From JAJZAM01 sp027391075 (lineage in GTDB: Bacteria; Actinomycetota; Acidimicrobiia; Acidimicrobiales; Palsa-688): a stretch of DNA of 64,000 nucleotides. Each line of letters starts with the position of its first letter. The stretch's first letter is position 1. Positions 49,151-57,565 of this stretch are shown here, in pieces. The stretch spans positions 10,234-74,233 of the forward strand of contig DAHYHI010000049.1 of assembly GCA_027391075.1 (NCBI GenBank). The letters run 5' to 3'. Both the position numbers and the translations under genes were made by a program. The notes below the pieces were generated by a model. It saw nothing but the letters and a program-made list of their open reading frames with translations, was not told where the DNA came from and ran no database searches.

Positions 49151-50572
49151 GTGAGCACTGTCACGCCGAGAGCTGCAAGGGTTGCGGACCTGTTCGATCC
49201 GAACGCTGAAACTCCCGGTCGAGGCCGGCGTGGGCGGACAGCGCCCCCCAAGGCCCCCCGGCCCCGTCCTGAGATCGGCAGGGCTGCAGCGGTCGTAGCG
49301 GCGGCCGGTTTGGTAGCGGTCATCGGATTGGGAGTTGCCACGGAGACGAGTAGCGAACTGTCCTTACCCGGAGGCGGCACGACTTTTATCGGGAGCGTAA
49401 CTGGGCTCGCCGGCACCTACCTCGCCCTGGTTATGGTTCTTATAGTCGCACGCATCCCTGCACTTGAGCGGATCATCGGGCAGGACGGGATGATGAAAGT
49501 GCACAAATGGCTCTCGCCTTGGCCTCTCAGTCTGATCTTTGCTCACGCCGTTTTCATCACCGTCGGATACGCCCAAGCCGCTCACGCCGGTACTTGGGCG
49601 GAGATCGGCAAACTGATTGACAACTATCCCGACGTTCTGGCCGCCACCGTTGCGCTCGCTTTGATGGGGGCTATCGGGATCGCCTCGATCCGGGCAATCA
49701 GGGAAAGGATGCGCAGGGAGACATGGTGGGTTCTGCACTTGTATATGTACCTTGCTTTGGCGTTGTCTTTTGCGCACGCCCTGGTTCTGGGTCCGGCCTT
49801 CGTCGGCCATCCGCTGACCCGGATAGTGTGGTCGCTCATCTGGGCCGCTACGGCTGGGACGGTCCTTGTCTATCGGATAGGACTGCCAGTCCTACGCAGT
49901 CTCCGCTACCGCTTGGAGGTTGTAGAGGTAAGCGAGGAAGCCCCTGGGATTACGTCAATCGTAGTGTCTGGCCATCACCTTGAACGACTAGCCTTTTCCG
50001 GCGGGCAGTTCTTCGCCTGGCGATTCCTGACCCCCGGCCTTTGGTGGCAGGCCCATCCTTATTCGCTCTCAGCACTCCCGCGTCCGCCATATTTGAGACT
50101 GACCGTCAAGGCCGTCGGAGACCACTCGGCGACGCTGGCGAAGCTTGCTCCTGGCACCAAGGTAGTTGTGGAAGGACCTTATGGCGCTGTGACGTCCCAC
50201 GCTAAGAAGCGCCAGAAGGTAGCGATCGTCGCTGGTGGCATCGGTGTAACGGCGACACGGTGCCTTTTAGAGGACTTGGGCCGTGATACGAACCCCGTCG
50301 TGATCCTAAGAGCTTCGTCACCGGAACAGCTCGTGTTGCGCGACGAGGTGGCAGAGCTCGTTCGGCGTCGCAAGGGGACCCTCTACGAGATGATCGGTGC
50401 CCGTACGGACACGCCCCGGATGGGTCGGGAGCTCCGCCGACTAGTGCCCGACCTGGCAAGACGTGATCTGTATGTGTTTGGGCCGCCGGGTCTTGTCGAG
50501 GACGTCGTCGAGGCGGGCCGAGTGCTTGGGGTCCCGGACGGTTCGCTTCATAGGGAGGTATTCAGCTGGTGA
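49151..50572 (+). CDS. Ferric-reductase-like membrane flavocytochrome
   Basis: A 473-residue membrane oxidoreductase. Residues ~43-255 hold about six helices of the ferric reductase-like transmembrane domain. Histidines at HKWLSPWPLSLIFAHAVF and HLYMYLALALSFAHALV are two His pairs suited to bis-haem binding. Residues ~260-355 are an FAD-binding domain (HPYSLSALPRPPYLRLTVK), ~360-473 an NAD(P)H-binding domain (VAIVAGGIGVTATRCLLEDL, YVFGPPGLVEDV). It would pass electrons from cytoplasmic NAD(P)H outward. The two genes behind it encode an FMN-binding protein and ApbE, which together form an extracytoplasmic electron-transfer module. Confidence 0.87.
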   Translation: MSTVTPRAARVADLFDPNAETPGRGRRGRTAPPKAPRPRPEIGRAAAVVAAAGLVAVIGLGVATETSSELSLPGGGTTFIGSVTGLAGTYLALVMVLIVARIPALERIIGQDGMMKVHKWLSPWPLSLIFAHAVFITVGYAQAAHAGTWAEIGKLIDNYPDVLAATVALALMGAIGIASIRAIRERMRRETWWVLHLYMYLALALSFAHALVLGPAFVGHPLTRIVWSLIWAATAGTVLVYRIGLPVLRSLRYRLEVVEVSEEAPGITSIVVSGHHLERLAFSGGQFFAWRFLTPGLWWQAHPYSLSALPRPPYLRLTVKAVGDHSATLAKLAPGTKVVVEGPYGAVTSHAKKRQKVAIVAGGIGVTATRCLLEDLGRDTNPVVILRASSPEQLVLRDEVAELVRRRKGTLYEMIGARTDTPRMGRELRRLVPDLARRDLYVFGPPGLVEDVVEAGRVLGVPDGSLHREVFSW

Positions 50573-50600
50573 TGAACTCCCTACCCATTGGAGGAATAAG

Positions 50601-51155
50601 ATGAAAAAGTACCCAGCTGTGATAGGAGCGACTCTTGCTGGCCTGGCTGGCGTCCTCACGTTCCACTCAAAGGGCACGTCAGGCTCTCTGTCCGCTTCTC
50701 TCGGTGCTACACAGGCCAGCTCCGCAGCGACAAAGCAAGCGAGGGGATCTCAGCCCTCTACGACCCCGTCCACTTCGATCGCCTCCAAGGCCGGGGGGAG
50801 TACCTCGCAGGCCCAGTCCTCGCAGGCCCAGTCGTCACAAGCGACAGTTGCGCCGCCGACCACTGCCAACTCCGGCCCTCGAAGCGCGGTTGGTGCCGCA
50901 GCACAGTACGGATACGGTGTGATATCGGTAAAAGTCACCGTCAGTGGAAACAAGATCACAGACATTTCCGTGGCCAACCTTCAAACCGCCGAAAGCTACT
51001 CCCAGCAGCTTGCTAATCAGGTGATACCTATGCTGCGCAACGAGATCCTCAAGGCTCAGAGCCTCCACGTCTATGGGATATCTGGTGCAACCTACACTAG
51101 CGATGCCTATGCCCAGTCGGTTCAGTCGGCTTTGACAAAGCTTCATTTTGCCTGA
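50601..51155 (+). CDS. Exported FMN-binding-domain protein
   Basis: A 184-residue protein. Residues 1-22 are a signal peptide or anchor, ~25-95 a Ser/Gln/Ala/Thr-rich linker with the repeated unit SQAQS, and ~98-184 an FMN_bind domain (YGYGVISVKVTVSGNKITDI). The flavinylation motif is ISGATYTSDAY at 160-170; the Asp normally three residues before SGAT is Tyr158 here. GGAGG lies 8 nt before the ATG at 50601, fixing the start. FMN would be attached covalently by the neighbouring ApbE, letting the domain accept electrons from the ferric-reductase-like protein. Confidence 0.87.
   Translation: MKKYPAVIGATLAGLAGVLTFHSKGTSGSLSASLGATQASSAATKQARGSQPSTTPSTSIASKAGGSTSQAQSSQAQSSQATVAPPTTANSGPRSAVGAAAQYGYGVISVKVTVSGNKITDISVANLQTAESYSQQLANQVIPMLRNEILKAQSLHVYGISGATYTSDAYAQSVQSALTKLHFA
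50805..50834 (+). repeat. 15-bp tandem repeat, two copies
   Basis: TCGCAGGCCCAGTC plus one variable base, repeated twice in frame, encodes part of the SQAQS linker of the FMN-binding protein. Confidence 0.7.
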
Positions 51156-51167
51156 CGCATCTAAGCG

Positions 51168-51944
51168 ATGACCGTCCGCTCGGCCAGGCAAGTGCGCTTC
51201 TCCCACGACGAAGAGGTTATGGGTACCGTAGTGTCGTTTCGGATTTTAGGCTACCGGTGCACTGACCAGGCGTTACTGGGGGCTCTGGGCGACGTCTGCG
51301 CTTTTTTGCACTACGTCGATGACACTTTTAGCACGTGGAAGCCAGCCAGCCCTCTCAGCCGTCTACGACGTAATGAAGTGGGTATCAGCGATGTTCCAGC
51401 TGAGATTCCAACGGTCCTGGCACTGTGCGAGGAGGCTCGCGCTATCTCTGGAGGTTGGTTCGACCCCTGGTCGATGCCCGGCGGCGTCGACCCGACCGGA
51501 CTTGTCAAGGGCTGGGCGATCGAGCAGTCAGCTGGGCTTCTATCCGACGCAGGCGTGGATGCGGCGATCCTGAACGGGGGAGGTGACATCGCAGTTATCG
51601 GAGTTCCCGAGGGATCCTCTTACTGGCCGGTCGGAATACAGCACCCTTGGCGGTCCGACGCGTTGGCATGTTCCTTAGCAGTTGAGGCAGCAGTGGCGAC
51701 GTCGGGTAGCTACGAGCGAGGCTTGCACCTTGTGGACCCTCGCAACGCCCTGCCGTCCCGTCAGGTGGCTTCCGCGACCGTCACGGGCCCCAGCCTCGCC
51801 ATCTGCGACGCTCTGGCCACCGCTCTCGCCGTCGGCGGCGACGCGGTCTGGGAACGGATCGTCGACCTTGTGGGTGTCGAGGCTTACATGATTCGTCCGG
51901 ACGGCACTGAAGTGGCCTCCGACGGCATCATCGTCGTAGGCTGA
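51168..51944 (+). CDS. apbE: FAD:protein FMN transferase (ApbE)
   Basis: Transfers FMN from FAD to a Thr or Ser of the target protein. A 258-residue ApbE, shorter than the ~330-residue lipoprotein form: VMGTVVSF near the start, VDDTFSTWKPASPLSRLRR, DPTGLVKGWAIEQSAGLL with the Mg/FAD residues, LNGGGDIAVIG, and AVATSGSYERG. No signal peptide is visible, so this copy may work in the cytoplasm or need another export route. It sits 12 nt behind the FMN-binding gene, its obvious substrate. Confidence 0.92.
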   Translation: MTVRSARQVRFSHDEEVMGTVVSFRILGYRCTDQALLGALGDVCAFLHYVDDTFSTWKPASPLSRLRRNEVGISDVPAEIPTVLALCEEARAISGGWFDPWSMPGGVDPTGLVKGWAIEQSAGLLSDAGVDAAILNGGGDIAVIGVPEGSSYWPVGIQHPWRSDALACSLAVEAAVATSGSYERGLHLVDPRNALPSRQVASATVTGPSLAICDALATALAVGGDAVWERIVDLVGVEAYMIRPDGTEVASDGIIVVG

Positions 51945-51981
51945 ATGTCCAACGTTTTGGGCCCCCAGAAATTGCGGCTCA

Positions 51982-52000
51982 GGGTTTGGCTCCCAAACTT
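51982..52000 (+). terminator. Short stem-loop after apbE
   Basis: GTTTGG-CTC-CCAAAC, extendable by two G-T pairs, lies 37 nt after the apbE stop. It is weak but well placed. Confidence 0.4.
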
Positions 52001-52023
52001 GGCCGTGCCCGCACGCGAGTAGT

Positions 52024-52029
52024 TAGAGT
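52024..52029 (+). promoter_or_regulatory. TANNNT -10 element for the LLM/acyl-CoA dehydrogenase operon
   Basis: TAGAGT ends 6 nt before the ATG at 52036. There is no ribosome site, so the transcript is probably leaderless. Confidence 0.5.
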
Positions 52030-52035
52030 TGCTTC

Positions 52036-53049
52036 ATGCTCGTCGACGGAGGCATCGGAAGCGACTTGAAAGAGGCGGCCGGCGCCGCCCGAAAAGCCGA
52101 GGAGGCAGGCTACGACGCTATCTGGTCTGCCGAAACCGGCCACGATCCCCTCCTATCGCTGCTTTTGGCGGCAGAGCACACCGAGAGGATCAGCCTTGGC
52201 ACTGCCATAGTGGTGGCGTTCGGTCGAAGTCCGATGACCCTTGCCAACCAGGGTTGGGATCTCAACGAGTTCTCCGGTGGCCGCCTGCTGCTAGGTCTCG
52301 GTTCGCAGATCAAGCCTCACATCGAGAAGCGTTACTCTATGCCGTGGTCGCATCCGGCTCGCCGGATGCGTGAATACATCCTCGCCATGAGGGCCATCTG
52401 GGACTGCTGGCAGAACGGAACCAAGCTCGATTTTCGTGGCGAGTTCTACACGCACACGCTCATGACACCCTTCTTCAATCCCGGGCCATCAGCTTTTGGG
52501 CCTCCGAAGGTCTTCCTCGCTGCGGTCGGAACAGAAATGACCAAGGTAGCGGCCGAGGTGGCTGACGGGCTCTTGGTCCACGGCTTTACCACCGAACGCT
52601 ACCTGCGGGAGGTCACGCTGCCAGCCGTCGAAGGGGTCCTGCGAGCCCGTGGCCGGGAGTTAGAGGACTTCCAGCTATCATACCCAGCGTTCGTCGTCAC
52701 CGGCGAAAGCAGGGAGGAGGTAACCGCCGCAGAGCAGGGCACTCGCAGGCAGATCGCTTTTTACGCTTCGACTCCCGCCTACCGCGCAGTGCTCGACCTC
52801 CACGGTTGGGGGGACCTCCAACCAGAACTGACTGCACTCTCGAAGCAGGGCCGCTGGGAGGACATGGGAAGGCTCATCGACGATGATGTCTTAAATGCCT
52901 TCGCTGTGCGCGGCGACCCCGAGCAGATACCGGCTCTCCTGATCGGACGCTTCGGCGACGTGATCGACCGTATAAGCCTCTATATGCCCTACGATTCGGG
53001 CCGAGGGACAGCAGCAAAGATAATGGCCGGGCTTCGCGACCTGCGCTGA
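52036..53049 (+). CDS. LLM-class F420-dependent oxidoreductase (TIGR03617-like)
   Basis: A 337-residue luciferase-like TIM-barrel enzyme. AAGAARKAEEAGYDAIWSAETGHDPLLSLLLAAEHT, ISLGTAIVVAFGRSPMTLA and LNEFSGGRLLLGLGSQIKPHIEKRY match the actinobacterial F420-dependent group. The reduced cofactor would be F420 rather than FMN, inferred from the family. The substrate is unknown. Its stop overlaps the acyl-CoA dehydrogenase start (TGATG), and a second LLM gene follows, so the three probably act on one acyl or lipid-derived compound. Confidence 0.87.
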   Translation: MLVDGGIGSDLKEAAGAARKAEEAGYDAIWSAETGHDPLLSLLLAAEHTERISLGTAIVVAFGRSPMTLANQGWDLNEFSGGRLLLGLGSQIKPHIEKRYSMPWSHPARRMREYILAMRAIWDCWQNGTKLDFRGEFYTHTLMTPFFNPGPSAFGPPKVFLAAVGTEMTKVAAEVADGLLVHGFTTERYLREVTLPAVEGVLRARGRELEDFQLSYPAFVVTGESREEVTAAEQGTRRQIAFYASTPAYRAVLDLHGWGDLQPELTALSKQGRWEDMGRLIDDDVLNAFAVRGDPEQIPALLIGRFGDVIDRISLYMPYDSGRGTAAKIMAGLRDLR

Positions 53050-54218
53050 TGGATCTCGACGCACAGGTGACGGATGAGCTCGTCGCCACCGTCAGGACTT
53101 GGGTGGCCAAGCAAGTCATTCCCGATGTCGCTAAGTTCGAGCACGCCGATATCTACCCTGACGAATGGGTTTCCCAGATGCGCTATTTCGGCCTCTTCGG
53201 TGCCGGGATACCCGAGGAGTACGGAGGGCTGGGCCTGGACACGGTTACCTACGCCCGAATCATGGAAGAGCTCTCCTACGGGTGGATGTCATTAGCCGGG
53301 GTGCTGAACACCCATACGATCGCCGCTGTTCTGATCGCCCGTCACGGTTCGCAGGAGATGAGGGAGCGACTTCTTCCTCTGATGGCGGCCGGGGACATCC
53401 GTGGGGCCCTTTCGCTGTCGGAGCCCGACGCCGGCTCTGACACGTCCGCTTTACGCTGTCGTGCCACCCCCGATGGCGACGAGTACATCCTCGACGGAAC
53501 GAAAATGTGGGTCACTAATGGCGAACGGGCTTCGGTGATAGCTCTGGCGGCGCGAACTCCCGAAGGGATCACCTGCTTCGTGGTCGAGAAGCAGCCCGGA
53601 CCTACCTCCGGTTCTATCTCCGTGTCCAAACGGATCGCAAAGCTCGGCTACAAAGGACTGGAAACAGTCGAGATGACCTATTCCGGCCACAGAGTCCCGG
53701 CGTCATCTGTGCTTGGAGGGGCGGAGGGCCTCGGCGCAGGTCTGCGATATATCCTCGGTGGTTTGGAGCTCGGAAGGATCAACGTGGCGGCCCGGGCGGT
53801 TGGCGTCGCCCGCGCCGCCTACGACGCAGCGATGCGCTACGCACACGAGCGTGCCACATTCGGTGTACCGATAGGTCGCCACCAGGCGATAGCGTTCAAG
53901 ATCGCTGACATGGCCACCAAGATAGAGGCGTCTCGGCTGCTGGTCGAAAGCGCAGCAAGGCGTTTCGAGGCGGGCGAGCGGGCCGATGTGGAGGCAGGTA
54001 TGGCCAAACTGTTCGCTTCGGAGACGGCTTTCGAGGTGGCGACGGAGGCGATGCGGATCCACGGAGGTTATGGCTACACCAGCGAACTGCCCATCGAGCG
54101 TTACTATCGGGATGCTCCGTTGATGATGATCGGTGAGGGCACCAACGAAATCCAGCGGATAGTGATAGCACGCGGGTTGATGCAGCGCTGGGAAGCCGCC
54201 GAGGCGGGCCGGGGATGA
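53049..54218 (+). CDS. Acyl-CoA dehydrogenase
   Basis: A 389-residue FAD enzyme oxidising an acyl-CoA at the alpha-beta position. SLSEPDAGSDTSALRCRATPDGDEYILDGTKMWVTNGERA is the FAD/substrate block. RINVAARAVGVARAAYDAAMRYAHERATFGVPIGRHQAIAFKIADM and IHGGYGYTSELPIERYYRDAPLMMIGEGTNEIQR carry the C-terminal motifs; the GEGTNEIQ glutamate is the likely catalytic base. It is coupled to both LLM genes by 1- and 4-nt overlaps. Chain-length preference is unknown. Confidence 0.93.
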   Translation: MDLDAQVTDELVATVRTWVAKQVIPDVAKFEHADIYPDEWVSQMRYFGLFGAGIPEEYGGLGLDTVTYARIMEELSYGWMSLAGVLNTHTIAAVLIARHGSQEMRERLLPLMAAGDIRGALSLSEPDAGSDTSALRCRATPDGDEYILDGTKMWVTNGERASVIALAARTPEGITCFVVEKQPGPTSGSISVSKRIAKLGYKGLETVEMTYSGHRVPASSVLGGAEGLGAGLRYILGGLELGRINVAARAVGVARAAYDAAMRYAHERATFGVPIGRHQAIAFKIADMATKIEASRLLVESAARRFEAGERADVEAGMAKLFASETAFEVATEAMRIHGGYGYTSELPIERYYRDAPLMMIGEGTNEIQRIVIARGLMQRWEAAEAGRG

Positions 54219-55153
54219 AGGTCCGCTTCGCCGTGTCCGTGGCTGGCGGACCTCCGGACCCCGTCGGCCTAGGCGACGTCGTCGCCGAGGCCGAGGAGCA
54301 AGGGTTCGACACGATTTGGCTTTCCGACGTGCCGATGCTCCCTTCTACGGACCCGATGCTCGGCGTGGCCTTCGCTGCTGCGAGAAGCTCCCGAATGCGT
54401 CTAGGTGTCAACTTGATTCCGTTCGGCTCGACCAGGTTTGTGACTGCTCACCGCTTGGCTCAACTCGACCGTCTGACGGGCGGTAGGCTTCTGGTGACGC
54501 TGGTACCAGGCTTGGATCAGCCGGGGGAACGCCAGGCGTTGGGGACCTCAGGGCGCCGGCGAGGGGACCTGATCGAGGAGATGCTCCCCGAGTTGCGCTG
54601 CTGGTGGACGGGCGAGGAGGTCGACCTTGGGGACGGGACGACAGCGAAGCTGGCTGTTACTCCGACGCAGGCACCACTGGAGGTATGGCTGGGTGGCTCC
54701 GGTCCGGGAGCGATACGCCGAGCCGGCCGGGTTGCCGACGGCTGGCTCGGCGCTCGCGTGTCACCCGAGCGCGCCGGTGAGATAAGGCGTGAGATACTTC
54801 GTCAGGCCGAGATGTCGGGTCGAACCATAGACCCCGAGCATTTCGGTTTGTCTCTCGCTTACGCTCGAAGTGCTGCTGATCTTGACCGGGCGAAGCGGAT
54901 CAGGCCGCCGAGGTTAGCTCCGCACCCGTCGGAGCCTCGCAACGCCCCCCACGGCGCAGGCTACGACCGGCCTCACGAGGCCGTCCCGGTCGGAGTTTCG
55001 GCGCTACGGGACCTGGTAGGTCGTCTTGTCGACGAGGGGCTCTCCAAGTTCGTCGTCCGCCCCGCCGCGCCTCCGGAAGAGGCGAGCGGCGGCAGCGGCT
55101 GGCCGGCGGAACTGGAATGGCTCGCAGCCGCCCTACTCGACCTACAGAGCTGA
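54215..55153 (+). CDS. LLM-class flavin/F420-dependent oxidoreductase
   Basis: A 312-residue luciferase-like protein. DVVAEAEEQGFDTIWLSDVPMLPSTDPMLGVAFAAARSSRMRLGVNLIP and LAQLDRLTGGRLLVTLVPGLD are the usual first half, and GSGPGAIRRAGRVADGWLGA the cofactor phosphate loop. It overlaps the acyl-CoA dehydrogenase stop by 4 nt. It differs clearly from the other LLM in this operon, so the two probably catalyse different steps. Confidence 0.87.
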   Translation: MKVRFAVSVAGGPPDPVGLGDVVAEAEEQGFDTIWLSDVPMLPSTDPMLGVAFAAARSSRMRLGVNLIPFGSTRFVTAHRLAQLDRLTGGRLLVTLVPGLDQPGERQALGTSGRRRGDLIEEMLPELRCWWTGEEVDLGDGTTAKLAVTPTQAPLEVWLGGSGPGAIRRAGRVADGWLGARVSPERAGEIRREILRQAEMSGRTIDPEHFGLSLAYARSAADLDRAKRIRPPRLAPHPSEPRNAPHGAGYDRPHEAVPVGVSALRDLVGRLVDEGLSKFVVRPAAPPEEASGGSGWPAELEWLAAALLDLQS

Positions 55154-55227
55154 CCTGGCTCTGTCCGAAGGCAGTCAGCCTTGCGTGTAGGCGACAGGGG
55201 CCACTTGCGAGGCGGGTCCCGTCGGGC

Positions 55228-55602
55228 TCAACCGGGAGACACCCCGGCGGCTCTGGCGACCCTGTCCGCCTCCAGGTTGGCGTCGGTGGTGTCGGGTACC
55301 CCGACCAGGAAGCGGCAGAAGCGGCCGGCGTTGACTTCGACGAGCACGGCGGCCCGCTCCCGCCTCAACACGCAGAAGTCGTACTGGCGATCCCCGTGTA
55401 TCCAGGTTCCGACGGCGGCGACGCCGCGCAGGACCGTGCCGGCCATCCGCCTACCGCGCAGGGTCATCCAAGGGTTGTCGACCGCTTTAGCTCGGCGAAC
55501 GGAACTCAGGGGCACTCGGACGTCTCCGTGGAAGCCGAGGATCTTTTGGGTTAAGGGCATGTGCAGCACCAAGTCGCTGCCGTCTACTACAAGTTCGGCC
55601 AC
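55228..55602 (-). CDS. Small PH-like domain protein (hypothetical)
   Basis: A 124-residue soluble protein of alternating strands: LVLHMPLTQKILGFHGDVRVPLSSVRRAKAVDNPW and YDFCVLRRERAAVLVEVNAGRFCRFLVGVPD. This resembles the bacterial PH-like proteins common in actinobacteria, whose function is not known. GTG start at 55602 with a minus-strand TATGCT 8 nt upstream. It converges on the LLM operon and is divergent from queC. Confidence 0.7.
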   Translation of the reverse strand: MAELVVDGSDLVLHMPLTQKILGFHGDVRVPLSSVRRAKAVDNPWMTLRGRRMAGTVLRGVAAVGTWIHGDRQYDFCVLRRERAAVLVEVNAGRFCRFLVGVPDTTDANLEADRVARAAGVSPG

Positions 55603-55677
55603 GACAGACGAGCATAGGCACCGCCACCGGCCGGCGTCCTGCGTAGGTCACTGGCCGGCTTGGTAGGTTCGAGGGCA

Positions 55678-55691
55678 TGAAACCGGTTTCA
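55678..55691. promoter_or_regulatory. 14-bp perfect palindrome upstream of queC
   Basis: TGAAACCGGTTTCA lies 44 nt before the queC GTG, between it and the divergent PH-like gene. A dimeric repressor site is plausible; I cannot name the protein. Confidence 0.4.
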
Positions 55692-55735
55692 ACAGCTGTG
55701 AGTTCGACGGCAACAGCGGCCAGGATTGCCGGCCG

Positions 55736-56416
55736 GTGACCAAGGCAGTGGTCCTTCTAAGCGGCGGCCTCGACTCAGCCACTGCGCTAGCCGAAGCCAA
55801 AGCGGCCGGGTTCGAGTGCTATGCGCTCAGCTTCGACTACGGCCAGCGCCACACGGTGGAGCTCGACGCTGCCCGCAGGGTGGCCAGGGCGACAGGCGTA
55901 GCCGATCATGTTATAAGTCGCATCGACCTTCGCCGCTTCGGTGGGTCTGCTCTTACGTCCGACCTCGACGTGCCAAAAGGGCGGGAGTTGGATCACATGG
56001 CCGAGGGGATTCCGGTAACTTACGTTCCGGCGCGTAACACGGTGTTCCTCTCTTTTGCTCTTGCCTGGGCTGAGACCCTGCCGGCGTCGGACATTTTCAT
56101 CGGGATCAACGCCGTGGATTTCAGTGGTTATCCCGACTGCCGTCCGGAGTTCCTCAGGGCTTTCGAGGAGATGGCCAACCTGGCGACGAGGTTGGGCACT
56201 GAAGGCGAGGCGCGTATCAAGATCCGCGCGCCTTTGATGTCGATGAACAAGGCTCAGATCATCACCAGAGGCGTCGAGCTCGGCGTCGACTACGCCCTTA
56301 CGAGCACGTGTTACGACCCTAGTGAGCAGGGAAGTCCCTGCCGGGCCTGCGACGCCTGCCTACTCAGGGCGAAAGGGTTCGCCGACGCGGGGTTTGCGGA
56401 CCCCCTTTTGAGCTGA
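55736..56416 (+). CDS. queC: 7-cyano-7-deazaguanine (preQ0) synthase
   Basis: ATP-dependent conversion of 7-carboxy-7-deazaguanine to preQ0. A 226-residue adenine-nucleotide-alpha-hydrolase: P-loop VVLLSGGLDSATAL at the N-terminus, FDYGQRH, PARNTVFLSFALAWAE, NAVDFSGYPDCRPEF, and a zinc site CYDPSEQGSPCRACDAC. GTG start at 55736. It heads a queC-queE-queD group. Confidence 0.95.
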   Translation: MTKAVVLLSGGLDSATALAEAKAAGFECYALSFDYGQRHTVELDAARRVARATGVADHVISRIDLRRFGGSALTSDLDVPKGRELDHMAEGIPVTYVPARNTVFLSFALAWAETLPASDIFIGINAVDFSGYPDCRPEFLRAFEEMANLATRLGTEGEARIKIRAPLMSMNKAQIITRGVELGVDYALTSTCYDPSEQGSPCRACDACLLRAKGFADAGFADPLLS

Positions 56417-56473
56417 GACGTTGCCCTCCACTGCTTTCGGCCGCAGCGGGCCGACTCGGGAAAGAATATCAAT

Positions 56474-57127
56474 ATGTACCGGGTGAAAGAGATCTTCTAC
56501 ACCCTCCAAGGCGAAGGCGTGAGAGCTGGCAGGCCGGCCGTGTTCTGCCGCTTCTCAGGGTGCAACCTTTGGAGCGGACGGGAGAGGCAGCGCGCCACCG
56601 CAGCGTGCCGGTTCTGCGACACCGACTTCGTGGGTGTCGACGGGCCCGGCGGCGGTCGCTTCCCCGACGCCGACACTCTCGCAGAGGCCGTCCGCTTGCG
56701 ATGGCCATGCAAGGCGAGCCTGGACGCCAGGCAGGGTGCTGCCATTCCTTACGTTGTATGCACAGGAGGGGAGCCCCTGCTGCAGGTGGACGCGGACCTG
56801 ACGGCAGCCCTGCATGCGAGCGGTTTCGAGGTCGCAGTCGAGACCAACGGCACCAAGCACGTTCCGCCAGGTGTGGACTGGGTGTGTGTGAGCCCCAAGG
56901 CCGGCGCCGAGATGGTTGTGCGAGCCGGCAACGAGGTCAAAGTGGTATACCCCCAGGAGGGCCTCGACCTGGACCTGCTGGCGTCGCTCGACTTCGAGCA
57001 CCGCCTCTTGCAGCCGATGGACGGACCCGACCGTGACGACAACACCGCTGCGGCGGTCCGTTACTGCTTGAGCAACCCACAGTGGCGACTATCCTTGCAA
57101 ACCCACAAGCTGTTGGGTATACCGTGA
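56474..57127 (+). CDS. queE: 7-carboxy-7-deazaguanine synthase (radical SAM)
   Basis: Radical-SAM ring contraction of 6-carboxytetrahydropterin to 7-carboxy-7-deazaguanine. A 217-residue protein with the unusual C-x14-C-x2-C cluster motif (Cys30, Cys45, Cys48), which defines one QueE class. YTLQGEGVRAGRPAVFCRFSGCN, TGGEPLLQ and VETNGT are typical. It needs Mg2+ and S-adenosylmethionine. It lies 57 bp after queC. Confidence 0.95.
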   Translation: MYRVKEIFYTLQGEGVRAGRPAVFCRFSGCNLWSGRERQRATAACRFCDTDFVGVDGPGGGRFPDADTLAEAVRLRWPCKASLDARQGAAIPYVVCTGGEPLLQVDADLTAALHASGFEVAVETNGTKHVPPGVDWVCVSPKAGAEMVVRAGNEVKVVYPQEGLDLDLLASLDFEHRLLQPMDGPDRDDNTAAAVRYCLSNPQWRLSLQTHKLLGIP

Positions 57128-57149
57128 GCTACGAGACGACGGGAATTGT

Positions 57150-57527
57150 GTGAGCGACGTCGAGATCTTCAAGGAGTTCACCTTCGAGGCTGCACATCGG
57201 CTTCCCAACGTGGCGGAAGGTCACAAGTGTGGTCGACTTCACGGTCACTCGTTCCGGGCTGGAGTCTACGTGAGCGGCCCGGTAGACCCGGTGAGCGGGT
57301 GGGTGACAGATTTCGCTGACCTAAAGGCCGCCGTGGCCCCGCTCGTAGACGACCTGGATCACCGTTACCTAAACGAGGTCGACGGCTTGGATAACCCTAC
57401 CAGCGAGAACCTGGCCCGGTGGATCTGGTTCCGTCTGTCCGATCGCCTGAGACCTCCGCTGCACCTTACGAAGGTCACTGTAAGCGAGACGTGTACGACT
57501 GGGTGCTCATACCGGGGTCCCAGTTAA
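57150..57527 (+). CDS. queD: 6-carboxytetrahydropterin synthase
   Basis: Forms 6-carboxy-5,6,7,8-tetrahydropterin from dihydroneopterin triphosphate. 125 residues; zinc ligands His16 (EAAHRL), His31 and His33 (RLHGHSF), catalytic Cys27 (HKCG), and the C-terminal VTVSET with the conserved glutamate. GTG start at 57150, 22 nt after queE. The GTP cyclohydrolase and any preQ0 reductase (queF) or tgt are not in the window. Confidence 0.94.
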   Translation: MSDVEIFKEFTFEAAHRLPNVAEGHKCGRLHGHSFRAGVYVSGPVDPVSGWVTDFADLKAAVAPLVDDLDHRYLNEVDGLDNPTSENLARWIWFRLSDRLRPPLHLTKVTVSETCTTGCSYRGPS

Positions 57528-57565
57528 CAACCCGGCGCGGCCGACCCGGATGTTATCTTCGCAAG

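Noticed and set aside
55603..55735. preQ1-type riboswitch upstream of queC
   Set aside because: I could not find the compact pseudoknot pattern or an A-rich tail; the only clear element is a DNA palindrome.
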